A DNA stretch of 8,534 nucleotides from NCBI GenBank assembly GCA_016463045.1, contig JAEMSB010000171.1, forward strand, positions 1 to 8,534. The letters run 5' to 3'. The notes under the pieces were generated by a model. It did not search any database. It saw only the letters and a list, made by a program, of their open reading frames with translations, and was not told where the DNA came from. The position numbers and the translations under genes were made by a program. This stretch comes from Niveispirillum sp. (GTDB lineage: Bacteria > Pseudomonadota > Alphaproteobacteria > Azospirillales > Azospirillaceae). Shown one piece after another: positions 1 to 6,224 of this stretch; the first letter of the stretch is position 1; every line of letters starts with the position of its first letter.

Positions 1-192
1 GTCGATTTGCTGGGCGGGCGGGTCACGCTGGACCTGACCGGGGGCTGGTCATTGGGTCTGGCCGTGGACAATATCCTCAACAGCGACGCCAACCAGTTCG
101 CGTATGGCAACCCCTTCACCCTTGGCGCGGGCCTGCAGGCAACCCCCATCCGCCCCAGGACAGTCAGGTTAAGCATTGGCCGGCAGGGATAA
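1..192 (+). CDS. TonB-dependent receptor, C-terminal fragment (5' end outside window)
   Basis: This reading frame is open from the first base and stops with TAA at 190-192, giving 63 residues; the start lies upstream of the window. The protein would be an outer-membrane TonB-dependent receptor, taking a substrate through a 22-strand beta-barrel using proton-motive force from TonB-ExbBD. The visible part has the alternating polar and hydrophobic pattern of the last barrel strands. It contains the sequence GLAVDNILNSDANQFAYGNP, typical of the 'x-V-x-N-(I/L)-L/F-(N/D)' strand near the end of such receptors, followed by a PRTVRLSIG strand. Oddly, it ends in Arg-Gln-Gly instead of the usual terminal Phe/Trp recognised by the BAM machinery. 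It is convergent with the next receptor gene. The family call is good; the substrate cannot be told from this piece. Confidence 0.75.
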   Translation, partial: VDLLGGRVTLDLTGGWSLGLAVDNILNSDANQFAYGNPFTLGAGLQATPIRPRTVRLSIGRQG

Positions 193-216
193 ATTCCGCT
201 GCCAAAGGCAGGCAGG

Positions 217-253
217 TGCATCGCCGGATGCGTATTAATCATCCGGCGATGCA
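217..253. terminator. Perfect 14-bp hairpin in a convergent gap, probable bidirectional terminator
   Basis: Arms at 217-230 and 240-253 are perfectly complementary (TGCATCGCCGGATG on the left) around a 9-nt AT-rich loop. It lies between the two convergent stop codons, at 190-192 (plus) and 272-274 (minus), where a shared terminator is expected. No run of T follows on either strand, so it is not a classical intrinsic terminator. It could instead act as an RNA 3'-end stabiliser or a Rho-assisted stop. The inverted repeat is seen directly; the terminator role is inferred from position. Confidence 0.6.
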
Positions 254-271
254 GATCGAAAGACCGCTGTC

Positions 272-3220
272 TTAGAACCGGACGTTCACGCCGGCGGTGA
301 CCGTCCGTCCGATTTTGGTTTCGAACAACGTGTCCTGACGCTTGCTGTCAATGTACAGGCGGTTCTGTTCATCTGTCAGGTTCTGGGCCTCCAGGATCAG
401 CTTGATCTCGGGCGTGACATTGTAGGACGCCGCGGCATCGACATAGAGGGTGGGGGCATTACCCTGCAAATCGCTGCCCGGTGAGGCCGGGATACCGCGA
501 ATGAAACGGTCGCGGTAGTTGGCGGTGGTACGGATGGAGAAATCCTCATCCTCGTAATAAAGCGTGCCCGACATAGTGTTCTTGGACAGGCCGATCAGGT
601 CCGCCGTCGTCGTCACGGTGGGCACACCGCCGGCGGATGCCAGGATGTAATTAATCTTGGACGTCACGCGCGTGTAGTTGGCCAGCACGCCGAAATTGGC
701 CCAGACACCATCCAGGAAGGTGAAGGGGATCTGGGCGTTGATCTCAAAGCCCTTCAGCGGGCCACCCGGGGTGTTGAAGGGACGCGAGACGGTGAAGATC
801 TCCGTCGGTGCCGTGTTGGACCCGGCCAGCAGCGCGTCGGGCAGACCCAGATCGGTGAAGGGCACCTGGGAGCTGACCGACTGGATGAAGCTCTTGATGT
901 CCTTGTAGAAATAGGCGACCGAGAGCAGGGAGCCGGGGCGGAAATACCATTCGGCGGCGACGTCGAAGGTATTGGCGCGGATCGGGTCCAGGAACGGGTT
1001 GTTGACATTGCCGATGCGGGTGACGGGGTTCACGCCGCTGGTCGGCGTCAGCACGCCCAGTTCGGGGCGGGCCAGCACCTTGGCGCCCGACAGGCGCAGC
1101 AGCACATCGTCCGTCGCCTCGTAAACGACATTGGCCGAGGGCAGCCAATCATCGTAGCTGTTCTTGGCTTCGGAGAAGCGGCCAACCAGATTGGTGGGCG
1201 AGGTGGTGCCCGCCGGCGGGGCGACGGCGATATAGCCGGACGCCAGCATGTCGGTCTTTACATAGCGCACGCCGGCATCGCCACGGATCGGCAGATCGGC
1301 GGCGTTATAGAGATCAAAGGTGCCCATCAGATAGGCGCTCTTGACACGTTCGCGCACCCGGCTGTTGACGCCGCCGCAGGTGTAATCGCAGGTGCGGATG
1401 CTGTCCGTGTTGAACAGGTCGGCGAACTTGGTGGGATCGATGGCGGCCCAGCTCTTGGGCGCATTATCACCCCACAGGCTGTCCAGACCGCTGATGGTCT
1501 TGGTGATGGAGGACAGGCTGGTGCCGCCCGGCAGGGCCTTGACCGTCACATCGGCGGGATATTCACGCACGGAGGTGACATTGTAATCGCTCTCGCGGAA
1601 CTGGCCGCCGGTCTTCAGCACGAAACCATCGGCCACGGTCCAGGCGAAATTCAGCTCCGTGGTCAGATTGTCGGTGCGTTGCAGCAGCGGACGGCCCTGC
1701 GGGCTGAACCCGCCCAGGACGGTACCGTCGGCCTGGGCCGGGGCATAGGTGAAATTGGCGGGGTTGGAGACATCGAAACCGAAGCCCAGCTTGGGCGTGG
1801 TGCCGCCATCGCGGAAATCGATGGAGAAATTATCGGTATCGATGGCGTCCATGAAGGTCTGGAAGCGGCGCTTGCCGTCCAGTTCGGAGCGGTTGAAACC
1901 GACCAGGCCCGAGACCTGGAACGCGTCGGAGAAGCGATGCTCGAAATCCAGGTTCGCCTGCTTGAAGCTGGAGACGAAATGATCGACCAGACCTTCGGAA
2001 CGGACATCGACGCCATCGAACAGGCCATAGACCAGCGAGCCGTTCTGATCGAACTGAATATCGCGCACGGACACCATGGGCTGGCCATTATTGGTGATGG
2101 AGCGCGCGAAGGAGACGGCGGCGATGTAATTGTCGCGGCGCGTAACGTCGAAGCGGGAATAGAGCGTGTCGATGGAGATGTCGGTATCTTCATCGGGCTT
2201 GTACTGGAAGGTCAGGCTGGCGCCGACGCGTTCCTGATCCTGGGTGGAATTCAGATAACGCGGCAGGCGCGGGATGAAGGCGCCGGAACCGGGCGTGTTG
2301 GGCTGATCGGCGCGGCGCAGGGCCTGAACGGTGTTCCAGGCGGCCAGCGTGCCGGTGCGCGGATTGTTGGTGGAGCACATCGTGTCCGTCGTGCCCTTGG
2401 CCGCCGAAACGGCGGGGTAGACAGGCGTGACGCCGATGGGCGCGCAGAACAGGCCATTGGCGCTGGCCGATAGCAGATCGACGGCGGAATAGCCGACCTC
2501 GCGGATATTGCGCTGCTGATAGGAGAGCGAGCCCAGGACGCCGAACTGCCCCTCATCGCCGAACTTCTGCGAGACCAGAACCGATCCGCGCGGGTCCACC
2601 TTCTTGGACACTCCGTTATAGACGCCCTTGGCGGTGGCGGTGATTACGCTGTCCTGGCGGAAATCAAACGGCTTGGGCGCGTTCAGATCGACCGTGGCAC
2701 CCAGCGATCCCTCCTCCACATCTGCCGACGGCGTCTTGCGCACGGCCAGGGCGGAGAAGATCTCGGTGGAGAAGACGTTGAAGTCAAAGGAACGCCCGGC
2801 ATTGCCGGCACCATAGATGTCGGACGAGCCGGTCTGCGAGGTGCCCTCCATGCCGTTGACCCGCACGCGGGTAAAGCCGGCGCCCAGGCCACGGACGGAG
2901 ATGTTACGCCCCTCGCCGCCATCCCCGCGGGCCAGCGCCACGCCGGGCACGCGCTGCATGCTTTCGGCCAGATTGCTGTCCGGGAACTTGCCGATATCCT
3001 CGGCCACAATCGCATCAACCGCGGCAGCTTCTGCGCGCTTGAGGTTCAGCGCGCTGTTCAGTGACGCGCGGAAACCGGTGACGACAATCTCTTCCAACGC
3101 ATCGGAAGCCGGCGCGGGGGCCGTTTGCGCCACCGCTGGCAGAGCCGACGCAATGGCAACGCCCAGGGCCAGAAGCGAGGCTTCCAGGCGATGGGACTTG
3201 AACGCACTGTGCTTGGACAT
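272..3220 (-). CDS. TonB-dependent outer-membrane receptor (TonB-Xanth-Caul type), probable oligosaccharide importer
   Basis: This 982-residue protein is an outer-membrane active transporter energised by TonB-ExbBD. Residues 1-31 form a Sec signal peptide (basic start, hydrophobic LLALGVAIASAL, cleavage after AVA). A TonB box EEIVVTG lies at 43-49. The plug domain follows (about 50-180), with DAIVAEDIGKFPDSNLAESM at about 69-88 and the NISVRGLG...RVNG signature at about 106-123. The rest is beta-barrel, ending in Arg-Phe as outer-membrane proteins usually do. The N-terminal pattern matches the Xanthomonas/Caulobacter receptor group often linked to plant-sugar uptake. The barrel has only two visible cysteine pairs, C259/C282 and C611/C615, probably disulfides in surface loops. 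The frame stays open 41 codons upstream of the chosen ATG, but those codons precede the signal peptide and are unlikely to be translated. The gene is divergent from the GH2-GH115 pair, which suggests a glycan substrate. The family is sure; the substrate is inferred. Confidence 0.93.
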   Translation of the reverse strand: MSKHSAFKSHRLEASLLALGVAIASALPAVAQTAPAPASDALEEIVVTGFRASLNSALNLKRAEAAAVDAIVAEDIGKFPDSNLAESMQRVPGVALARGDGGEGRNISVRGLGAGFTRVRVNGMEGTSQTGSSDIYGAGNAGRSFDFNVFSTEIFSALAVRKTPSADVEEGSLGATVDLNAPKPFDFRQDSVITATAKGVYNGVSKKVDPRGSVLVSQKFGDEGQFGVLGSLSYQQRNIREVGYSAVDLLSASANGLFCAPIGVTPVYPAVSAAKGTTDTMCSTNNPRTGTLAAWNTVQALRRADQPNTPGSGAFIPRLPRYLNSTQDQERVGASLTFQYKPDEDTDISIDTLYSRFDVTRRDNYIAAVSFARSITNNGQPMVSVRDIQFDQNGSLVYGLFDGVDVRSEGLVDHFVSSFKQANLDFEHRFSDAFQVSGLVGFNRSELDGKRRFQTFMDAIDTDNFSIDFRDGGTTPKLGFGFDVSNPANFTYAPAQADGTVLGGFSPQGRPLLQRTDNLTTELNFAWTVADGFVLKTGGQFRESDYNVTSVREYPADVTVKALPGGTSLSSITKTISGLDSLWGDNAPKSWAAIDPTKFADLFNTDSIRTCDYTCGGVNSRVRERVKSAYLMGTFDLYNAADLPIRGDAGVRYVKTDMLASGYIAVAPPAGTTSPTNLVGRFSEAKNSYDDWLPSANVVYEATDDVLLRLSGAKVLARPELGVLTPTSGVNPVTRIGNVNNPFLDPIRANTFDVAAEWYFRPGSLLSVAYFYKDIKSFIQSVSSQVPFTDLGLPDALLAGSNTAPTEIFTVSRPFNTPGGPLKGFEINAQIPFTFLDGVWANFGVLANYTRVTSKINYILASAGGVPTVTTTADLIGLSKNTMSGTLYYEDEDFSIRTTANYRDRFIRGIPASPGSDLQGNAPTLYVDAAASYNVTPEIKLILEAQNLTDEQNRLYIDSKRQDTLFETKIGRTVTAGVNVRF

Positions 3221-3228
3221 TTCCATTT

Positions 3229-3233
3229 TCCCT
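3229..3233 (-). promoter_or_regulatory. Ribosome binding site deciding the receptor start
   Basis: On the minus strand AGGGA lies 8 nt before the ATG at 3220-3218 but only 2 nt before the in-frame ATG at 3226-3224. The spacing favours the 3220 start, two codons further in. The two starts differ by only Met-Glu at the N-terminus of the signal peptide, so the mature protein is unaffected. Confidence 0.55.
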
Positions 3234-3433
3234 ATGAAAGTTCCTTCTGGCGATCCCTTGATTGGGACCTTGTTCGGCTGGTTTTTGCGGCTTCCACTCC
3301 AATACGCCGTTACCCGCAAACGGGCAGACGGCGTCGCCGCCAATTTCCACCTCTATGTGTGGTCAGTCGGCGGTATCCCGGGCGACCGCGCGGGCGCGGC
3401 ACCATACGCAAGTGTGGGGAAGAAGGCGCGCGC

Positions 3434-3464
3434 ATGCCGGCTGCCCCGGACGGGACCCCGGCAT
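3434..3464. repeat. GC-rich imperfect hairpin in the receptor-side intergenic region
   Basis: Arms ATGCCGG (3434-3440) and CCGGCAT (3458-3464) are complementary. A second CCCG/CGGG pairing lies inside the 17-nt loop. It would fall in the 5' leader of the receptor transcript if transcription starts near the palindrome at 3524. No T-run follows. G+C-rich DNA often gives such pairings by chance, so a function is uncertain. Confidence 0.3.
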
Positions 3465-3523
3465 CAGCGGACCTCTGGCGCATGCCTTCCTGGCTTGCAT
3501 CGACTGCCTCCCCCTGGTTTTTT

Positions 3524-3535
3524 GACACCGGTGTC
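3524..3535. promoter_or_regulatory. 12-bp palindrome GACACCGGTGTC, candidate LacI-family operator
   Basis: The site is a perfect even palindrome centred on CG, directly preceded by a T-run (3518-3523), so it reads TTGACACCGGTGTCGA. Known LacI/GalR-family repressors bind even palindromes with a central CG flanked by such half-sites, and sugar-utilisation genes in Proteobacteria are commonly controlled this way. It lies about midway between the divergent receptor and GH2 starts (roughly 300 bp from each), so it could control both. The palindrome is seen directly; the assignment to LacI is inferred, and no regulator gene lies in the window. Confidence 0.55.
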
Positions 3536-3609
3536 GATCGTCAGGACCGCTGGTTCACCGAGGTCTTTATTCTTGGATAACCTGTACACGTCGGATGGAA
3601 GATGAACGC

Positions 3610-3628
3610 CCGTCGGCGTGCCCGACGG
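3610..3628. repeat. Small hairpin with 7-bp stem, CCGTCGG/CCGACGG
   Basis: Arms at 3610-3616 and 3622-3628 pair perfectly around a 5-nt loop. The hairpin sits immediately before the AT-rich island. It has no T-run and no gene ends beside it, so it is unlikely to be a gene terminator. It may be part of a leader or a protein-binding site, or may be chance. Confidence 0.3.
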
Positions 3629-3636
3629 ATTTAGCG

Positions 3637-3696
3637 TAAAGTATGATTAATCATCACATCCCATATTGTGCGATGTAATATCATATAATATGAACT
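3637..3696. promoter_or_regulatory. AT-rich island with nested palindromes, probable promoter/operator for the GH2-GH115 genes
   Basis: By hand count 17 of these 60 bases are G or C, in sharp contrast to the G+C-rich surroundings. The island holds the perfect 12-bp palindrome ATGATTAATCAT (3643-3654) and the odd-centred palindrome TCATATAATATGA (3681-3693). The latter contains an exact TATAAT (3684-3689) readable as a -10 element on the plus strand, about 155 bp before the GH2 start, but I see no good -35 at 16-18 bp from it. On the minus strand a TTGACA (3701-3696) faces the receptor, with only weak -10 candidates below it. The composition is typical of a promoter; which strand is served, and by which factor, is not resolved. 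Confidence 0.45.
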
Positions 3697-3714
3697 GTCA
3701 AGGGCGACATCGCA
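3669..3714. repeat. 8-bp inverted repeat TGCGATGT/ACATCGCA flanking the TATAAT palindrome
   Basis: Arms at 3669-3676 and 3707-3714 are perfectly complementary, with 30 nt between them that contain the TCATATAATATGA element. A further odd palindrome, TGTCAGTGACA (3715-3725), follows at once. Spaced inverted arms around a candidate -10 element could be paired operator half-sites. The repeat is seen; the role is inferred and could be chance. Confidence 0.35.
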
Positions 3715-3738
3715 TGTCAGTGACAGAAGTGTGAATGC

Positions 3739-3757
3739 GTCCGGCACACCGCCGGAC
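3739..3757 (+). other. Leader hairpin 1 upstream of GH2
   Basis: GTCCGGC (3739-3745) pairs perfectly with GCCGGAC (3751-3757) around the loop ACACC. If transcription starts in the AT-rich island this lies in the 5' leader, about 87 nt before the GH2 start codon. A second hairpin follows at 3770-3787. I recognise no riboswitch class. Confidence 0.35.
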
Positions 3758-3769
3758 AGCCCCGTCAAA

Positions 3770-3787
3770 CCGGATCCACAGGTCCGG
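3770..3787 (+). other. Leader hairpin 2 upstream of GH2
   Basis: CCGGATC (3770-3776) pairs with GGTCCGG (3781-3787), including one G-T wobble, around the tetraloop CACA. It shares the CCGG core with the hairpin 12 nt upstream, giving a tandem pair in the presumed leader. The ribosome binding site at 3833-3837 is well clear of it. Function is unknown. Confidence 0.3.
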
Positions 3788-3832
3788 CAGTCAATAGAAC
3801 AAAGGCCGGCAGACGCTGCACGGCCAAGCCTT

Positions 3833-3837
3833 GGGGA
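3833..3837 (+). promoter_or_regulatory. Ribosome binding site deciding the GH2 start
   Basis: GGGGA lies 6 nt before the ATG at 3844, a normal distance. An in-frame TTG at 3838 would directly abut this site and is therefore rejected as the start. The ATG choice gives a standard signal peptide. Confidence 0.55.
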
Positions 3838-3843
3838 TTGGAA

Positions 3844-6222
3844 ATGCATAGAATGCTGATGGGGGCCGGAACGGCCATTTTGCTTGGGATTCTGGGCATT
3901 GCCAGCGCTAGCGCTGGTGAAATACGGACGTTCAACGATGATTGGCGCTTCGTCCGGGGCGATATTGCGGGGGCCGAAAGCCGCGAAGGGGCCGCCGCTG
4001 ACTGGACGAAGGTGGAATTGCCACATGACTGGGCCATTGCCGGCCCGTTTGATCAATATGCACCCGCAACCGGGTCGGGTGGATTCCTGCCCACAGGTGT
4101 CGCATGGTACCGCAAAAGCTTCACCTTGCCGGCATCTGACAAGGGCAAGCGGGTCTTCATAGAACTGGATGGGGTGATGGAGCGCGGCGGCGTCTGGATC
4201 AATGGCCAGCATGTCGGCCACCGCCCCAACGGCTATTCCAGCGTGCGGTACGAAATCACCGACCATCTGAATTTTGATGGCGAGAATGTCGTCGCGGTGC
4301 GGGCCGACACGTCGCATCAGCCAGCCTCACGCTGGTACGCGGGTGGCGGCATCTATCGGCATGTCCGGCTGCTGCTGACCGGCGATGTGCATGTCGATGG
4401 CTGGGGCACGCGCGTATCGACTCCGGCCATTACCGCGACATCTGCCGACGTGGCGGTGGAAAGTGCCATCATCAACCGGGGCAAGACCGACCGTCAGGCT
4501 TATCTGCGCGTTACCGTCACGGGACCGGACGGCAAGCCGGTTTCGACCAGTCAGGGCGAAACAGTAACACTGCCGGCAGGGCGGGCCGTGAAATTGTCGG
4601 CACAGGCGCGCATCGCCAACCCCGTTCGCTGGGACATCGGCCAGGGACATCTGTACAAGGCAGCGCTTGAAGTCGTGACGGAGGATGGCAGCGTCCTGGA
4701 AACCGACAGCGCGCAGTTCGGCGTGCGCGACATGGCGTTTAAGGCCGATAGCGGCTTCTGGATCAATGGCCGCAATGTGAAGCTGAAAGGCGTGGCCATC
4801 CATGCCGATGGCGGCGCCTTTGGCATGGCGGTGCCCCTTTCATTCTATGAACGGCGGCTGCGCGGGATGATGGCACTGGGCGTCAATGCCGTGCGTACCG
4901 CCCATCACCCGTTCGGACCGGAGTTCCTGGATTTGTGTGACCGGCTGGGTCTGGTGGTCATGAACGAAGCGTTCGACATGTGGACGGTGGCAAAGAACCC
5001 CCAGGATTACCACCTGTTCTTCACCGACTGGTCATCGCTGGACGCACGCGACTTTGTGAAACGTGACCGGAACCACCCATCGGTCGCCATCTGGTCCATC
5101 GGCAATGAAATCCACGACACACCCTACCCTATCGTCGCGAAATCAATCATTGAGCGGCTGAAGGCCATCTTCCATGCTGAGGACCCGACACGACCCGTAA
5201 CCATGGCCCTGTTCCGACCCAATACCACGGGCGACTACAAGAACGGTTTGGCTGATCTTCTGGACGTGGTAGGGCAGAATTACCGCGAGGGCGAGCTGAC
5301 CCAGGCGCACAGGGATAAGCCGACGCGCATGATCATCGGTACGGAAAATTCCAAGAACCGGGGATCGTGGCTGGCCGTGCGTGACTATGCACCCTATGCC
5401 GGCATGTTCTTGTGGACAGGCGCCGACTACCTGGGCGAGGCAGACAGGGCTGGCTGGCCCTTCATTTCCAACCCGTCAGGCCTTGTTGACCGCACTGACG
5501 TGGTGAAGCCGATCGGATGGGAGCGGGCGTCGTGGTGGTCAGACACGCCGGTCGTTCGATTGGGCCGGCGGGTGACAGAACAGCTGGATACATCCGAATT
5601 GCCCACCATGGTGGGCGTGGCCATGCCGCAACCCAAGGGGCCGGGCGTGCTTGAGGACTGGACACCCGCGCAGCAGACGGGGCAGGTGGAGAAGGTGGAG
5701 GTAGTTGCCAATACGCCGATGGTTGAGGTGTTCCTGAACGGCAAGTCATTGGGCCGCAAGCCGCGTAACGCCGATGATAGTGCCATCCGGTTTGAGGTCC
5801 CCTTCGCACCGGGCAGCCTGCGGGCGGTCGGGTATGATACCGATGGGCGCAAGGTTGCGGAGCATGAGTTGCGCACCGCCGGCAAGCCCATTTCGGTGCG
5901 GCTGGTGGCCGAACAGAAGCATCTGATACCGGGGTTCGACCATGTCGGCTTCATCCGGGTGGAGGTGGTAGATGCCAAAGGGGTGCGTGTGCCCGATGCG
6001 GCGCATGCCCTTTCGGTGCGGGTGGATGGTCCGGGCGTCCTGGCCGCGTTTGACAATGGCTCCCCCACCGATCACACGCCCTTTACGTCGCCCAGGCGCA
6101 ATGCCTGGAATGGACGTGCCCTGGTCATGGTGCGGGCGACAACGGACAAGGGAAGCCTCAAAGTAACCGTGACTGGTGATGACCTGAAACCAGCCAGCGT
6201 TAGCATTTCAGCAGGAGAGTGA
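3844..6222 (+). CDS. Secreted glycoside hydrolase family 2 enzyme, probable beta-galactosidase
   Basis: This 792-residue retaining glycosidase probably removes terminal beta-galactose in the periplasm or outside the cell. Residues 1-24 are a Sec signal peptide ending ASA before GE. A GH2 jelly-roll sugar-binding domain follows (about 26-180, with LPHDW, YRKSF and SRWYAGGGIYRHVRL), then an Ig-like domain (about 185-295) and a TIM barrel (about 305-580). The acid/base is E422 in IWSIGNEI and the nucleophile is E501 in IIGTENS. Two beta-sandwich modules follow, resembling DUF4982 (about 600-680) and the GH2 C-terminal domain 5 (about 688-790). The NxKG motif of bacterial beta-glucuronidases is not matched: NPSG (543-546) occupies the likely position, which argues against glucuronidase activity. 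Length and domain order fit secreted GH2 beta-galactosidases of polysaccharide loci. The gene is followed after 2 nt by GH115. The family is sure; galactose specificity is inferred. Confidence 0.9.
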   Translation: MHRMLMGAGTAILLGILGIASASAGEIRTFNDDWRFVRGDIAGAESREGAAADWTKVELPHDWAIAGPFDQYAPATGSGGFLPTGVAWYRKSFTLPASDKGKRVFIELDGVMERGGVWINGQHVGHRPNGYSSVRYEITDHLNFDGENVVAVRADTSHQPASRWYAGGGIYRHVRLLLTGDVHVDGWGTRVSTPAITATSADVAVESAIINRGKTDRQAYLRVTVTGPDGKPVSTSQGETVTLPAGRAVKLSAQARIANPVRWDIGQGHLYKAALEVVTEDGSVLETDSAQFGVRDMAFKADSGFWINGRNVKLKGVAIHADGGAFGMAVPLSFYERRLRGMMALGVNAVRTAHHPFGPEFLDLCDRLGLVVMNEAFDMWTVAKNPQDYHLFFTDWSSLDARDFVKRDRNHPSVAIWSIGNEIHDTPYPIVAKSIIERLKAIFHAEDPTRPVTMALFRPNTTGDYKNGLADLLDVVGQNYREGELTQAHRDKPTRMIIGTENSKNRGSWLAVRDYAPYAGMFLWTGADYLGEADRAGWPFISNPSGLVDRTDVVKPIGWERASWWSDTPVVRLGRRVTEQLDTSELPTMVGVAMPQPKGPGVLEDWTPAQQTGQVEKVEVVANTPMVEVFLNGKSLGRKPRNADDSAIRFEVPFAPGSLRAVGYDTDGRKVAEHELRTAGKPISVRLVAEQKHLIPGFDHVGFIRVEVVDAKGVRVPDAAHALSVRVDGPGVLAAFDNGSPTDHTPFTSPRRNAWNGRALVMVRATTDKGSLKVTVTGDDLKPASVSISAGE
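6213..6217 (+). promoter_or_regulatory. Ribosome binding site of GH115, inside the end of GH2
   Basis: AGGAG lies 7 nt before the ATG at 6225, within the last codons of the GH2 gene. The GH2 stop TGA (6220-6222) and this ATG are only 2 nt apart, so ribosomes ending GH2 can restart directly. The two genes very likely share one mRNA and are translationally coupled. Confidence 0.75.
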
Positions 6223-6224
6223 GG

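Larger units (their letters stand above)
3221..3843. other. Divergent intergenic control region (623 bp) without a convincing gene
   Basis: This stretch separates the minus-strand receptor from the plus-strand GH2-GH115 pair and must hold the start signals for both. It contains a 12-bp palindrome at 3524-3535, an AT-rich island at about 3637-3696, and small hairpins at 3434-3464, 3610-3628, 3739-3757 and 3770-3787. Open frames cross it on both strands. None combines a good ribosome binding site, a protein-like composition and independence from neighbouring genes. About 300 bp lie between the central palindrome and each start codon, so long leaders or additional promoters nearer the genes are likely. 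Confidence 0.7.

Noticed and set aside
1679..2473. 264-codon plus-strand open frame inside the receptor gene
   Set aside because: It lies wholly antisense to the receptor barrel; the repetitive Gly/Ala/Asp/Glu/Ile composition mirrors the receptor codons.
3221..3343. 39-41 residue N-terminal extension of the receptor
   Set aside because: The extension would precede a complete signal peptide, and a ribosome binding site lies just before the 3220 ATG.
3522..3527. TTGACA as a -35 promoter element on the plus strand
   Set aside because: No acceptable -10 hexamer is found 16-18 bp downstream (GC-rich GGACCGCT region); the bases are better explained as part of the palindrome.
3310..3528. 72-codon minus-strand open frame in the intergenic region
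   Set aside because: Low-complexity Arg/Pro/Gly-rich translation with no domain; its start region overlaps the operator-like palindrome. It is more likely leader DNA than a gene.
3554..3581. TTCACC-16 bp-GATAAC as a plus-strand promoter
   Set aside because: Each hexamer matches only four of six consensus bases; that is too weak to list as a feature without transcript data.
2817..3605. 262-codon plus-strand open frame across the receptor start and intergenic region
   Set aside because: Its first half lies antisense to the well-supported receptor signal peptide and plug; the translation is rich in Arg/Pro/Ala with no recognisable domain, as expected of a shadow frame in G+C-rich DNA.
3838..3843. 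TTG as the start of the GH2 gene
   Set aside because: It directly abuts the GGGGA ribosome binding site; the ATG 6 nt further on has correct spacing and gives a normal signal peptide.
3631..4317. 228-codon minus-strand open frame over the start of GH2
   Set aside because: It is antisense to the conserved GH2 N-terminal domain and shows no family signature.
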